Source of the DNA: Chitinophaga pinensis
Lineage (GTDB): Bacteria; Bacteroidota; Bacteroidia; Flavobacteriales_D; Crocinitomicaceae
Assembly (NCBI GenBank): GCA_943324745.2
Contig: CALPMT020000003.1
Location: 67,001 to 131,000, forward strand
DNA length: 64,000 nt
Reading direction: 5' to 3'
A model generated the notes under the pieces. That model did not search any database. It was not told the DNA's origin and worked only from the letters and a program-made list of their open reading frames with translations. Every line of letters begins with the position of its first letter. The first letter of the stretch is position 1. Shown here piece by piece: positions 36,807 to 45,257 of this stretch. Made by a program: the position numbers and the translations under genes.

Positions 36807-39800
36807 ATGAACGCAAATAAATTACTCACTTTTATTTTCATACTTACACTACAATTTAAAGTGTTTTCTCAAATTAAAATAAGCGATGGAGGAACAGTTT
36901 ATGTAAATGGCGGTGAAACGTTTTATGATGCTGGAGGGGCAGCAGGAGCAGATGGTAATACTCCATATACAATTACGCTAAAACCTTCAAAAACAGGAGA
37001 AAGCGTTTGTGTGAATTTTACAAATTTTCAAACTTATTTAGATTTTAATGGATTAACAGGAGCTGACCGATTAGAAATATATGATGGATTAACTGCTACA
37101 GGTAAAAATATAGGTTCACTTCAAGGGGACTATTCAAAGATATACAGTAATAGTTCTACCCCATATTCGGTTGGTTTAATCGCTATGCCAAATATTGAAA
37201 CAGAATTAAAACCTGGTCTGTTTTGTGCTACAAATCCAGATGGTGTATTAACCTTTAAATTTGTAAACAACGTAGCTTCTACAAATACAGGATGGGTTGG
37301 AGATGTTAGTACATATAAGTCATTAACAACTGGATGTACAGCTGATATTACTGCAGATAAAACGACTATATGTCCAAATGAAGCTGTTATTCTTACAGCG
37401 ACAGGAGATGTAATAACTCCTGGTATGAAAAATGATTTTAATAATGGAACAATTGGATCTAATTGGGGAGGAACACCAGGTGCAATTACCTTTACTAGTG
37501 TTTTATCATGTGAACCGAATTATACATTTAGTACAATAAATAGTGACAATTCCAAATATGTTTGGATGTCAAATGTTGCTGCACCAAGAATTTTGTCAAC
37601 AGCTAATTTTGATGTAAGTAAAGGTGGAACCATTAGTTTTGATTTTAGAGAAGCTTCAGACGATATGGGAGGCATTGGATGTGAATCACCCGATGGAAAA
37701 GATGAAGGTATTTATTTACAATATTCTACTAACAATGGAACAAATTGGACGAATTTAAAAACTTTATTTCCTTGTTCTGTAAATGGAGGAGGGATTATTG
37801 GTTGTGGTGAATATGTTTCTAGCTGGAGTAAGATGACCTATCCTATTCCAACAGCAGCCCAAACAACCTCTACAATGTTTCGATGGGTGCAAAATTCTTC
37901 TACTGGTGCAGGTAAAGAAGATAGTTGGGGTATAGACAATGTAGAAATTTCAATAGTTAAACCAAAAACTATAACAATCAAAAATTTAACTAATACTACT
38001 ACTGTAGGTTCATCAATAATTTCTCCTTATAATGTAACTGTTAATCCAACTGTAAATACAGATTATGAAGTAACTATCAGTGACGGCACAACTTCTTGCA
38101 CAAAAAAAATAACGATTATTGTCAATACATGTTGCACACCTCCAGTCGTAACCTGTAAACCCTTCCATCCTTCATGTCCAGGTAAAAATGACGGATCAAT
38201 TAAACTCACTGGATTAGCTATTAACACAACCTATTCAGTTACTTATGAAAAAGGGGGAACTCCAGTTGCAGCTACTAACTTTTTGAGTAATGGATCCGGA
38301 GAAATTGATTTGATAGGTCTTGGTGCTAGTGCCTACACCAAAATAGTATGTACATTAGGAAATTGTGCTACTTTGGGAGTAATTGAAACATTAACAGACC
38401 CTGCTCCATTAACAATAACCACCTCCAAAACAAACCCTACCACATGTAGTGGCACCGATGGTAAAATAACTATCTCAGGATTAACTAACGGGAAAACATA
38501 TGCTTTAAGTTATGTAAAAGATGGTCCTGCAGTAGCTACTACTTCTAATTTTACAGCTACAGGAACAACTTATGATATTCTAACATTAGGTAAAGGAGAT
38601 TATACATCCATACATGTGACTGAATCTGGATGTGTATCTAATGATGAAGCTCAAACTTTAGCTGATCCTTCTGCAATCACAATTACTTCCACTAAAACCA
38701 ATCCATCATCTTGTAGTGGCACCGATGGAAAAATCACCATTTCAGGATTAACTAACGGGAAAACGTATGCTTTGAGCTATGTAAAAGATGGCCCTGCAGT
38801 AGCTACTACTTCTAATTTTACAGCTTCAGGAACAACTTATGATATTCTAACATTAGGTAAAGGTGCTTATACATCTATACACGTGACTAATGCAGGATGT
38901 GTATCTAATGATGAAGCTCAAACTTTAGCTGATCCTGGCGGAATCACAATTACTTCCACTAAAACCAATCCATCATCCTGTGGCGGTACCGATGGAAAAA
39001 TCACCATCTCAGGATTAACTAACGGGAAAACGTATGCTTTGAGTTATGTAAAAGATGGCCCTGCAGTAGCTACTACTTCTAATTTTACAGCTACAGGAAC
39101 AACTTATGAAATTCAAACATTAGGCAAAGGTGCATACACTTCTATCAATGTGACTGAATCTGGTTGTACATCAAACAATGAAGCACAAACACTTGCTGAT
39201 CCAGGAGGAATCACAATTACTTCCACTAAAACCAATCCTACAACCTGTAGCGGTACGGATGGAAAAATCACCATTTCAGGATTAACTAACGGGAAAACGT
39301 ATACTTTGAGCTATGTAAAAGATGGTCCTGCAGTAGCTACTACTTCTAATTTTACAGCTACAGGAACAGCTTATGACATTCTAACATTAGGCAAAGGCGT
39401 ATACACTTCTATCAATGTGACTGAATCTGGTTGTATATCTAATAATGAGGCTCATACTTTAGTTGAACCTTCCAGTCCTTCCAAACCATCAGCTACATTT
39501 ATTCAACCAACTTGTAACGTTAAAACTGGAACAATAACCATCAATACACCTACTGGTAATTACTCCTATAGTAAAGATGGAGTTGCATTTCAAACCTCTC
39601 CGATTTTTTCCGGTTTACCAGCAAATACAGCTTATCAAATCACGGTAAAAGATCTTACAAATTCATGCACATCATTAGAAACATTTAAAATAGATACCAC
39701 ATTACTTATTCCAATCTCCGCTACAAGTATTGTTAAAAATGCAAGTTGTGTATCAGCCACGGGAAGTATTCAAATCACTGCACCAATAGGAAGTTTTTAT

Positions 39801-40706
39801 AGCTATTCGATTGATGGAACTAACTTTCAGCCTTCGATTGGTTTTACTGGATTAGCAATTGGAAATTATACTATTACTACCAAAACTGGATCTGGTTGTA
39901 CATCCACAGCAGCTATTACTATTAAAACACCACCTAACCCTCCTACTACTCCAGTGTTGTTTGTAAAACAACCTGATTGTAAGACTACTACCGGAACAAT
40001 AAGTGTACTTACCCCCAAAGGAACAAACTTCTCCTATAGTTTGGATAATATTACGTATCAATTAAGTCCAGATTTTAGTAAACAAGTAACAGGTACTTAC
40101 ACAATATATGTTAAAGACACCACCTTATGTATCTCAAATGCAGTTACAAATGTATTAACTCAACCATCTCATCCAACCGCATCCTTTAGCTATGCCCCAA
40201 CAGAAATTACGATTCTAAATCCTGAAGTGAGCTTCACAAATAGTTCTAAGAATGCAAGCACTTACAAGTGGAATTTTGATGATGGAGGTAAAATGAGTGT
40301 TCAAGCAAGTACATCTCATGTGTTCCCAAGTATACCAAATGTATATTTTGTAAAATTAACAGCTTCCAATGGATCTTGTTCGCATGACACAACAATTGCT
40401 GTTACTATAATTGAAAAGCCGATCATCTATATACCTAACTCATTTAGTCCGAATTCTGATGAAATTAACAATACCTTCTCCCCTGTAATAGGAGGAGGAA
40501 TATCCAACGAAAATTACAGCATGTACGTCTATAACAAATGGGGAGAATTAATATTTGAATCTCACAACCGTGAAGTGGGATGGGATGGTACCTACAATAA
40601 TAAAATTTGTGCTCCAGGTACTTACATTTGGAAGATTGAGTACCGAGAAAATAGCGGAGCAAAAGCTAAAAAACAAGAAGTTGGACATGTCAATCTAATC
40701 TATTAA
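36807..40706 (+). CDS. Secreted CUB-like/repeat protein, T9SS type B
   Basis: 1,299 residues from the ATG at 36807, chosen because it starts a signal peptide (NKLLTFIFILTLQFKVFSQ); the frame is open to 36744 with no signal-like sequence. Residues ~20-170 look like a CUB-type domain (VYVNGGETFYDAGG ... DRLEIYDG). Residues ~180-380 resemble a reelin/MAM-like beta-sandwich (ISFDFREASDD ... DSWGIDNVEI). A divergent copy (~447-531) precedes four nearly identical 89-residue repeats (532-887, SGTDGKITISGLTNGKTYAL in each). Three ~75-residue repeats follow (~888-1125, with GxxxFQTSPxFxGL patterns), then one PKD domain (YKWNFDDGGK) and a type B sorting domain (YIPNSFSPNSDEINNTF ... YNKWGELIFES ... GHVNLIY). 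A surface role is inferred; no enzymatic motif is seen. Confidence 0.9.
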   Translation: MNANKLLTFIFILTLQFKVFSQIKISDGGTVYVNGGETFYDAGGAAGADGNTPYTITLKPSKTGESVCVNFTNFQTYLDFNGLTGADRLEIYDGLTATGKNIGSLQGDYSKIYSNSSTPYSVGLIAMPNIETELKPGLFCATNPDGVLTFKFVNNVASTNTGWVGDVSTYKSLTTGCTADITADKTTICPNEAVILTATGDVITPGMKNDFNNGTIGSNWGGTPGAITFTSVLSCEPNYTFSTINSDNSKYVWMSNVAAPRILSTANFDVSKGGTISFDFREASDDMGGIGCESPDGKDEGIYLQYSTNNGTNWTNLKTLFPCSVNGGGIIGCGEYVSSWSKMTYPIPTAAQTTSTMFRWVQNSSTGAGKEDSWGIDNVEISIVKPKTITIKNLTNTTTVGSSIISPYNVTVNPTVNTDYEVTISDGTTSCTKKITIIVNTCCTPPVVTCKPFHPSCPGKNDGSIKLTGLAINTTYSVTYEKGGTPVAATNFLSNGSGEIDLIGLGASAYTKIVCTLGNCATLGVIETLTDPAPLTITTSKTNPTTCSGTDGKITISGLTNGKTYALSYVKDGPAVATTSNFTATGTTYDILTLGKGDYTSIHVTESGCVSNDEAQTLADPSAITITSTKTNPSSCSGTDGKITISGLTNGKTYALSYVKDGPAVATTSNFTASGTTYDILTLGKGAYTSIHVTNAGCVSNDEAQTLADPGGITITSTKTNPSSCGGTDGKITISGLTNGKTYALSYVKDGPAVATTSNFTATGTTYEIQTLGKGAYTSINVTESGCTSNNEAQTLADPGGITITSTKTNPTTCSGTDGKITISGLTNGKTYTLSYVKDGPAVATTSNFTATGTAYDILTLGKGVYTSINVTESGCISNNEAHTLVEPSSPSKPSATFIQPTCNVKTGTITINTPTGNYSYSKDGVAFQTSPIFSGLPANTAYQITVKDLTNSCTSLETFKIDTTLLIPISATSIVKNASCVSATGSIQITAPIGSFYSYSIDGTNFQPSIGFTGLAIGNYTITTKTGSGCTSTAAITIKTPPNPPTTPVLFVKQPDCKTTTGTISVLTPKGTNFSYSLDNITYQLSPDFSKQVTGTYTIYVKDTTLCISNAVTNVLTQPSHPTASFSYAPTEITILNPEVSFTNSSKNASTYKWNFDDGGKMSVQASTSHVFPSIPNVYFVKLTASNGSCSHDTTIAVTIIEKPIIYIPNSFSPNSDEINNTFSPVIGGGISNENYSMYVYNKWGELIFESHNREVGWDGTYNNKICAPGTYIWKIEYRENSGAKAKKQEVGHVNLIY
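38400..39467 (+). repeat. Four tandem in-frame 267-bp repeats
   Basis: The period is exactly 267 bp (89 codons): the GGYACCGATGG-type landmark recurs at 38451, 38718, 38985 and 39252. The copies are nearly identical in DNA, including long runs around 'ttaactaacgggaaaac' and 'gcagtagctactacttc', so they are recent duplications compared with the divergent unit before them. The repeat can gain or lose units without breaking the frame. Confidence 0.95.
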
Positions 40707-40721
40707 AGCAATAATTTAACC

Positions 40722-40764
40722 AAAAAAAAATACCGCTTTCAGATTAAGAGCGGTATTTTTTTTG
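40722..40764. terminator. Bidirectional terminator between convergent genes
   Basis: Stem TACCGCT (40731-40737) / AGCGGTA (40749-40755), extended by A and T runs on each side. It lies between the plus-strand giant gene and the minus-strand FISUMP gene. Confidence 0.9.
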
Positions 40765-40778
40765 ATTTTTTTTTAAAA

Positions 40779-41519
40779 TTACTTATCAGAAATACATCTG
40801 ACAGAAAGTGCTGCTTTCTTAGATTTGGTAATCTTATAAGATTTAACAGATCCCGCGTAAAACATATACGCAACTCCACCATCTTTAAAATCAACATCTT
40901 CAGAACTTGACCAATAAAGACCATATTTTAATTGATTAATAAATGTTGCGAATTCAGTTTTATAACCTCCTCCAATTGCTGCAAAATCACTTGAATTGGT
41001 GGCACCTTGATTTGGATTTTCCCAAAGCAAAGTATCCGTGCTTTTTAATTTTCCGCCAGCAATTTCAGGGCCACCTAAGAATGTAATTAATTTCTCCCAA
41101 TCATAAACAGTAGGTACACGCCATCCTTGAGGACAAACATTACGGTTTTTCACAGTATACCACGTGTATAAATTACCAAAATCTAATTTAGACACTCCTC
41201 CTTGATATTTCCAGTAGTAAGACAAGGTATCTAAAGATAATTCCTCACGGTATAAGATCGAACTATCAGCAGGTAGCGTTCTAATGGAATCTGTTACGGG
41301 TAATTTAAATTTGTTCAATACCACATCAGAATATCTCACTGTTTTTAAATTATCGACCATCCACTTTTGACTTCCAATTTGGATTGTTCTATAGGAATTT
41401 CCTGAATTATCTTTTATGTAAGAATAATTAACCCCTTCTTCCACTTTTTCAACTGGCTTCTTCGTTTTACAAGACCATAAAACAATTGGAGTGAATAATA
41501 AACAAACGTATTTATTCAT
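40779..41519 (-). CDS. FISUMP-domain lipoprotein
   Basis: 246 residues. A lipoprotein signal peptide ends in LWSCKTKK, with Cys17 as the probable lipidated residue. The rest matches the Fibrobacter succinogenes major paralogous domain (FISUMP): YRTIQIGSQKWMVDNLKTVR near the start, GNLYTWYTV, CPQGWRVPTVYDWEKL, and YWSSSE near the end. This is a small beta-rich domain widespread in surface lipoproteins of Bacteroidota and Fibrobacterota; its biochemical role is not known. It is a single gene, with a shared terminator at 40722. The protein is probably on the outer membrane; that is inferred from the lipobox. Confidence 0.88.
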   Translation of the reverse strand: MNKYVCLLFTPIVLWSCKTKKPVEKVEEGVNYSYIKDNSGNSYRTIQIGSQKWMVDNLKTVRYSDVVLNKFKLPVTDSIRTLPADSSILYREELSLDTLSYYWKYQGGVSKLDFGNLYTWYTVKNRNVCPQGWRVPTVYDWEKLITFLGGPEIAGGKLKSTDTLLWENPNQGATNSSDFAAIGGGYKTEFATFINQLKYGLYWSSSEDVDFKDGGVAYMFYAGSVKSYKITKSKKAALSVRCISDK

Positions 41520-41580
41520 AGTTTAAAATTATTTAGAAGAAACTTAAAACTCCTTATAGTAAAAATAGCTTATTTCAAAG

Positions 41581-43290
41581 TTAGTTTGACCAACTTTCGA
41601 AATATTTTTTCTGCTTTTCTGTTTTATTATCGAGTTCAATAACTAAATAATCTGGATAATAATTTTGCTCATAAAGCGCTATATTTTTAAAACTAAAAAC
41701 TCCTTTGCGTCTAATCAGCAACTCTATGTTGTCATTTATAAAATAATTCAACCAAGCATCAATATTACCCATAGCATCCATTCCATTTACAGCAATTAAT
41801 TCATCTTCCAACATTAATCCAGCATTTTCCGCTGGTGAATTTGGATGAATTGATTTAATCACATGATAATTTCCTTGTAACAATGACTTCATGCCAAATT
41901 TAGACAGACCTAGTTTATCATTTTGTTTTGTAATCATCTTTAAACCAATCGTATCAAAACTTTCATGTAATATGGACGTGTAATCAAAGGTTCCATGAAC
42001 ATACTTTTCAAAAACATCAACTATGGAAGTTCCTGCGAATTTTGCAATTGCTTGTTGGTAATCTAATTCCGAAACCCCCTTGTTTTTTTGATAAAATTCC
42101 TCATACAAGTATTTCATCACATCATCCAGTGAGTGTTTATTTTCCGAGTTTTTTATAATCAGAACATCAAAAACGAAGGAGAGTAAACATCCTTCCGTGT
42201 ATATTGAGACTTTTCTATTTGGAGCTCCAGGAACATAACCATCTAACCAAGTATCAAATGAAGATTGGGCAACCGAATAATTAAATCTTGCAGGATTATC
42301 AAAATGTTTTTGAAGTTGCGTATTCATTTCATTCAAATATTCCTTCAAATCAAACACCCCACTTTTATATAAAAAAAGATCTCCCATATAGGTGGTTACC
42401 CCCTCACATAACAAACCTAATTCTGAATAATTTTCCTTTGTAAAATCGTATGGAAACATTTCAATTGGACGAATCGCCTTCACATTCCATGTATGATACA
42501 ATTCATGAGAGCTAACACCTAACAGATCCTTATATGCCTCTTTAAAAATTGCATAACTAGGACCAAGTAAAAGTACTGTTGAGCGACTGTGTTCTACTCC
42601 ATGATATGCTCTAAACGGTACAATTTGAGTTAGAAAATGATATTCTTCCACAGGAAAACTTCCAAATTTCTCAATTTGTTTCTCTGTAAACGCAGTAAAA
42701 TCAGGAATCAATTTCTCCCAATCTACTTTCACTTCTCCCTGAAACCAAACATGAAATATGACCTCATCTACCACATAAGAATTATGTTGTAAATTATTAG
42801 AGCAAATGAATGGAGCATCTGCTAATTCGTCAAAATTTTGAGCAAACAAGGTATGTTTATCTATTTCCATAGAACTCGCTATGACATAATCATCTGGAAT
42901 TTTTAAATCTAGAATCACCTCTTCCCCTTCTCGTCCAGCAACAAATACACAACAATTAACTGGATTCACATACAATTGATCTTCTGACAAATAGGTCGAT
43001 CCAGCATTTAAATCAGTTGCATAATAGTGATATTCTACACGAACGATGTTAGCATGATTCGTTTCTACCTCCCAGCAGTCTTTTGTGATTTTACGAAAAG
43101 ATAAAGGTTCATTTTTTTCGTTTAATACACGAAAACCTTTGACATTTTTCGCGAAGTTCCCTAATTCGTAGCGACCTGGTCTCCAAGAAGGTAATTGAAT
43201 TTTCTCACGTACATTTGTAGGTTCAAATTGCATGGAGATTTGAATGTATTGTGCTGAAGGATTTTCAGAAGAAAGCGTATAGTGAATCAT
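41581..43290 (-). CDS. M61 glycyl-aminopeptidase family metallopeptidase with PDZ domain
   Basis: 569 residues. The N-terminal ~180 residues are beta-rich (M61 N-terminal domain, QLPSWRPGRYELGNFAKNV). The catalytic domain has the zinc motif SSHELYHTWNVKAIRP (HExxH, ~259-263), with a downstream glutamate in LLCEGVTTYMGDL serving as the third ligand. The C-terminal ~100 residues form a PDZ domain (IKSIHPNSPAENAGLMLEDELIAVNG), which in this family helps position substrates. No signal peptide is visible at MIHYTLSSENPSAQ, so the protein appears cytoplasmic, which is usual for several Bacteroidota M61 members. It sits alone between the FISUMP gene and a repeat-rich spacer. Confidence 0.92.
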   Translation of the reverse strand: MIHYTLSSENPSAQYIQISMQFEPTNVREKIQLPSWRPGRYELGNFAKNVKGFRVLNEKNEPLSFRKITKDCWEVETNHANIVRVEYHYYATDLNAGSTYLSEDQLYVNPVNCCVFVAGREGEEVILDLKIPDDYVIASSMEIDKHTLFAQNFDELADAPFICSNNLQHNSYVVDEVIFHVWFQGEVKVDWEKLIPDFTAFTEKQIEKFGSFPVEEYHFLTQIVPFRAYHGVEHSRSTVLLLGPSYAIFKEAYKDLLGVSSHELYHTWNVKAIRPIEMFPYDFTKENYSELGLLCEGVTTYMGDLFLYKSGVFDLKEYLNEMNTQLQKHFDNPARFNYSVAQSSFDTWLDGYVPGAPNRKVSIYTEGCLLSFVFDVLIIKNSENKHSLDDVMKYLYEEFYQKNKGVSELDYQQAIAKFAGTSIVDVFEKYVHGTFDYTSILHESFDTIGLKMITKQNDKLGLSKFGMKSLLQGNYHVIKSIHPNSPAENAGLMLEDELIAVNGMDAMGNIDAWLNYFINDNIELLIRRKGVFSFKNIALYEQNYYPDYLVIELDNKTEKQKKYFESWSN

Positions 43291-43749
43291 GGTTGAAATT
43301 TTGATACGTAAATATAAGAATTTTCGACTTGTAGATTGGAGAGTTTATTTTCACTTTTTAAGAATGGAAGGGTTAATGGTGATGTGTTTATTTGCATTGA
43401 GAGACATGAATACTTTTTTTACCATTATTTTATTGAGAAATTAAGGAATGTGTGGAGACTGATTTAGTTGCATTGAGAGACCTGTGGTCTTTTTTGGTTT
43501 ATTCACCATTGAAGAATTAAATTCACCGATAACATACTTATCATCCTAAATTTCTTAATTAATGGTAAAATCAAAACTATGTGAGCCAAGCGAAATCCTT
43601 AATTAACCTAAAACAGCTTGTTGATTCAAAATAAATCTCCATTTATCAATGGTAAAAATGCTTCGAGAATTTCAAAATAATATCATTGACAAAAGTAGTT
43701 TCCTAAATATTTCTTAATTTCACACCACAAAACAAAAATCGAAATCATT
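43291..43749. repeat. 459-bp non-coding spacer with direct and inverted repeats
   Basis: No gene is seen. TTGCATTGAGAGACATG (43392-43408) recurs as TTGCATTGAGAGACCTG (43468-43484), 16 of 17 identical. A segment beginning TTACCATTA and ending GAGAAATTAAGGA (43419-43447) is the imperfect inverse of one from TCCTAAATTTCTTAATT to AATGGTAA (43544-43568), and a third relative is at 43701-43719. The layout resembles the remains of a small non-autonomous element. The divergent promoters of the M61 and lpd genes must also be here. Confidence 0.5.
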
Positions 43750-45141
43750 ATGAATTACGACATATTAGTTATCGGAAGTGGACCTGGAGGATATGTGACA
43801 GCTATTCGTGCGTCACAACTAGGATTAAAAACTGCAATTATCGAGCGTGAATCGCTTGGGGGGATCTGTTTGAATTGGGGTTGTATCCCAACAAAAGCCT
43901 TGTTAAAAAGTGCAAATGTCTATGAATATTTGACACATGCTTCTGATTACGGAATCAAAGTGGAAGGTGGTTCTGCTGATTTCGAAGCAATCATTGCTCG
44001 TAGTAGAGGTGTTGCAAATGGAATGAGTACTGGTATTCAATTCTTGATGAAAAAGAATAAAATTGATGTGATCAAAGGTACAGGTAAAGTATTACCTGGG
44101 AAAAAAGTAGCTGTTACAGCAGAAGATGGAACTGTTACAGAATATACTGCTGACAAAGGAGTAATCTTAGCAACAGGAGCTCGTTCTCGCCAATTACCAA
44201 ATGTACCACAAGATGGTAAAAAAGTAATTGGTTACCGAGAAGCGATGACTTTACCTACTCAGCCTAAAAAAATGGTTGTAATTGGTTCTGGAGCAATCGG
44301 ATTAGAATTCGCTTATTTCTACAATACATTAGGAACAGATGTTACGATCGTTGAATTCCTTGGTAACATCGCAAACGTAGAAGACGAAGAAGTATCAAAA
44401 CAATTAGAAAAATCATTCAAAAAATCTGGTGTTAAAGTTTTAACAAACTCTTCTGTAGAGTCTGTTGATACATCTGGCGCTGGTTGTGTTGTTACCATCA
44501 AAACGGCAAAAGGCGAAGAGAAAATTGAATGTGATATCGTATTATCTGCAGCAGGAATTGAGACTAATCTTGAGAATTTAGGGTTAGAACAAGTTGGTAT
44601 CGCTACAGATAGAGGCCGTGTTTTGGTAAACGAATATTATCAAACTAATATCCCAGGATACTATGCTATTGGGGATATCGTTCCTGGACCTGCGTTAGCA
44701 CACGTTGCTTCTGCGGAAGGAATTATTTGTGTAGAACAAATTGCTGGTCATCATCCAGAACCATTGGATTACGGAAATATCCCAGGATGTACTTATTGTT
44801 CTCCTGAAGTCGCTTCTGTTGGTTTAACAGAAAAGGCAGCACGTGAAAAAGGATTAGATATTAAAATTGGTAAATTTCCATTCTCTGCATCTGGAAAAGC
44901 AAGTGCAGCTGGAGCAAAAGATGGTTTTGTAAAATTAATTTTCGACGCTAAATACGGAGAACTTCTAGGTGCTCATATGATTGGTGCAAACGTTACTGAA
45001 ATGATTGCTGAAATTGTAGCTATCCGTAAATTAGAAGTTACAGGAGAAGCATTAATCAAAACTGTACACCCACACCCAACGATGTCAGAAGCAATCATGG
45101 AAGCTGCTGCAGCTGCTTATGGTGAAGTGATACATTTGTAG
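43750..45141 (+). CDS. lpdA: Dihydrolipoyl dehydrogenase (E3)
   Basis: 463 residues, full length. This flavoenzyme reoxidises the dihydrolipoyl group of E2 with NAD+. Seen: FAD-binding GSGPGGYVTAIRASQLG at the N terminus; the redox disulfide in GGICLNWGCIPTKALL (two cysteines five residues apart); a second dinucleotide motif VVIGSGAIGLEFAYF for NAD; the YYAIGDIVPGPALAHVASAEG segment; and the catalytic His-Glu pair in HPHPTMSEAIMEAA near the C terminus. It is the presumed E3 for the E1 (9420) and E2 (16272) genes and may be shared with the 2-oxoglutarate and glycine cleavage systems, which are not in the window. It is monocistronic, with a terminator at 45165. Confidence 0.97.
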   Translation: MNYDILVIGSGPGGYVTAIRASQLGLKTAIIERESLGGICLNWGCIPTKALLKSANVYEYLTHASDYGIKVEGGSADFEAIIARSRGVANGMSTGIQFLMKKNKIDVIKGTGKVLPGKKVAVTAEDGTVTEYTADKGVILATGARSRQLPNVPQDGKKVIGYREAMTLPTQPKKMVVIGSGAIGLEFAYFYNTLGTDVTIVEFLGNIANVEDEEVSKQLEKSFKKSGVKVLTNSSVESVDTSGAGCVVTIKTAKGEEKIECDIVLSAAGIETNLENLGLEQVGIATDRGRVLVNEYYQTNIPGYYAIGDIVPGPALAHVASAEGIICVEQIAGHHPEPLDYGNIPGCTYCSPEVASVGLTEKAAREKGLDIKIGKFPFSASGKASAAGAKDGFVKLIFDAKYGELLGAHMIGANVTEMIAEIVAIRKLEVTGEALIKTVHPHPTMSEAIMEAAAAAYGEVIHL

Positions 45142-45164
45142 AATAAAGACTTTTAAATAATAAG

Positions 45165-45193
45165 AGCCATTTCGAAAGAAGTGGCTTTTTTTA
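45165..45193 (+). terminator. Intrinsic terminator after lpdA
   Basis: A 9-bp stem AGCCATTTC / GAAGTGGCT with a GAAA tetraloop (one T-G pair) and a following T run. Confidence 0.92.
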
Positions 45194-45257
45194 TGCTAAA
45201 CTTTAGACCTTAGATAATAGACATTTAGAGGGTAAAGTAAGTTTCTTTTTGTAATAT

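Noticed and set aside
38400-39467. CRISPR array
   Set aside because: The repeat is a 267-bp in-frame coding unit without spacers, not short repeats with unique spacers.
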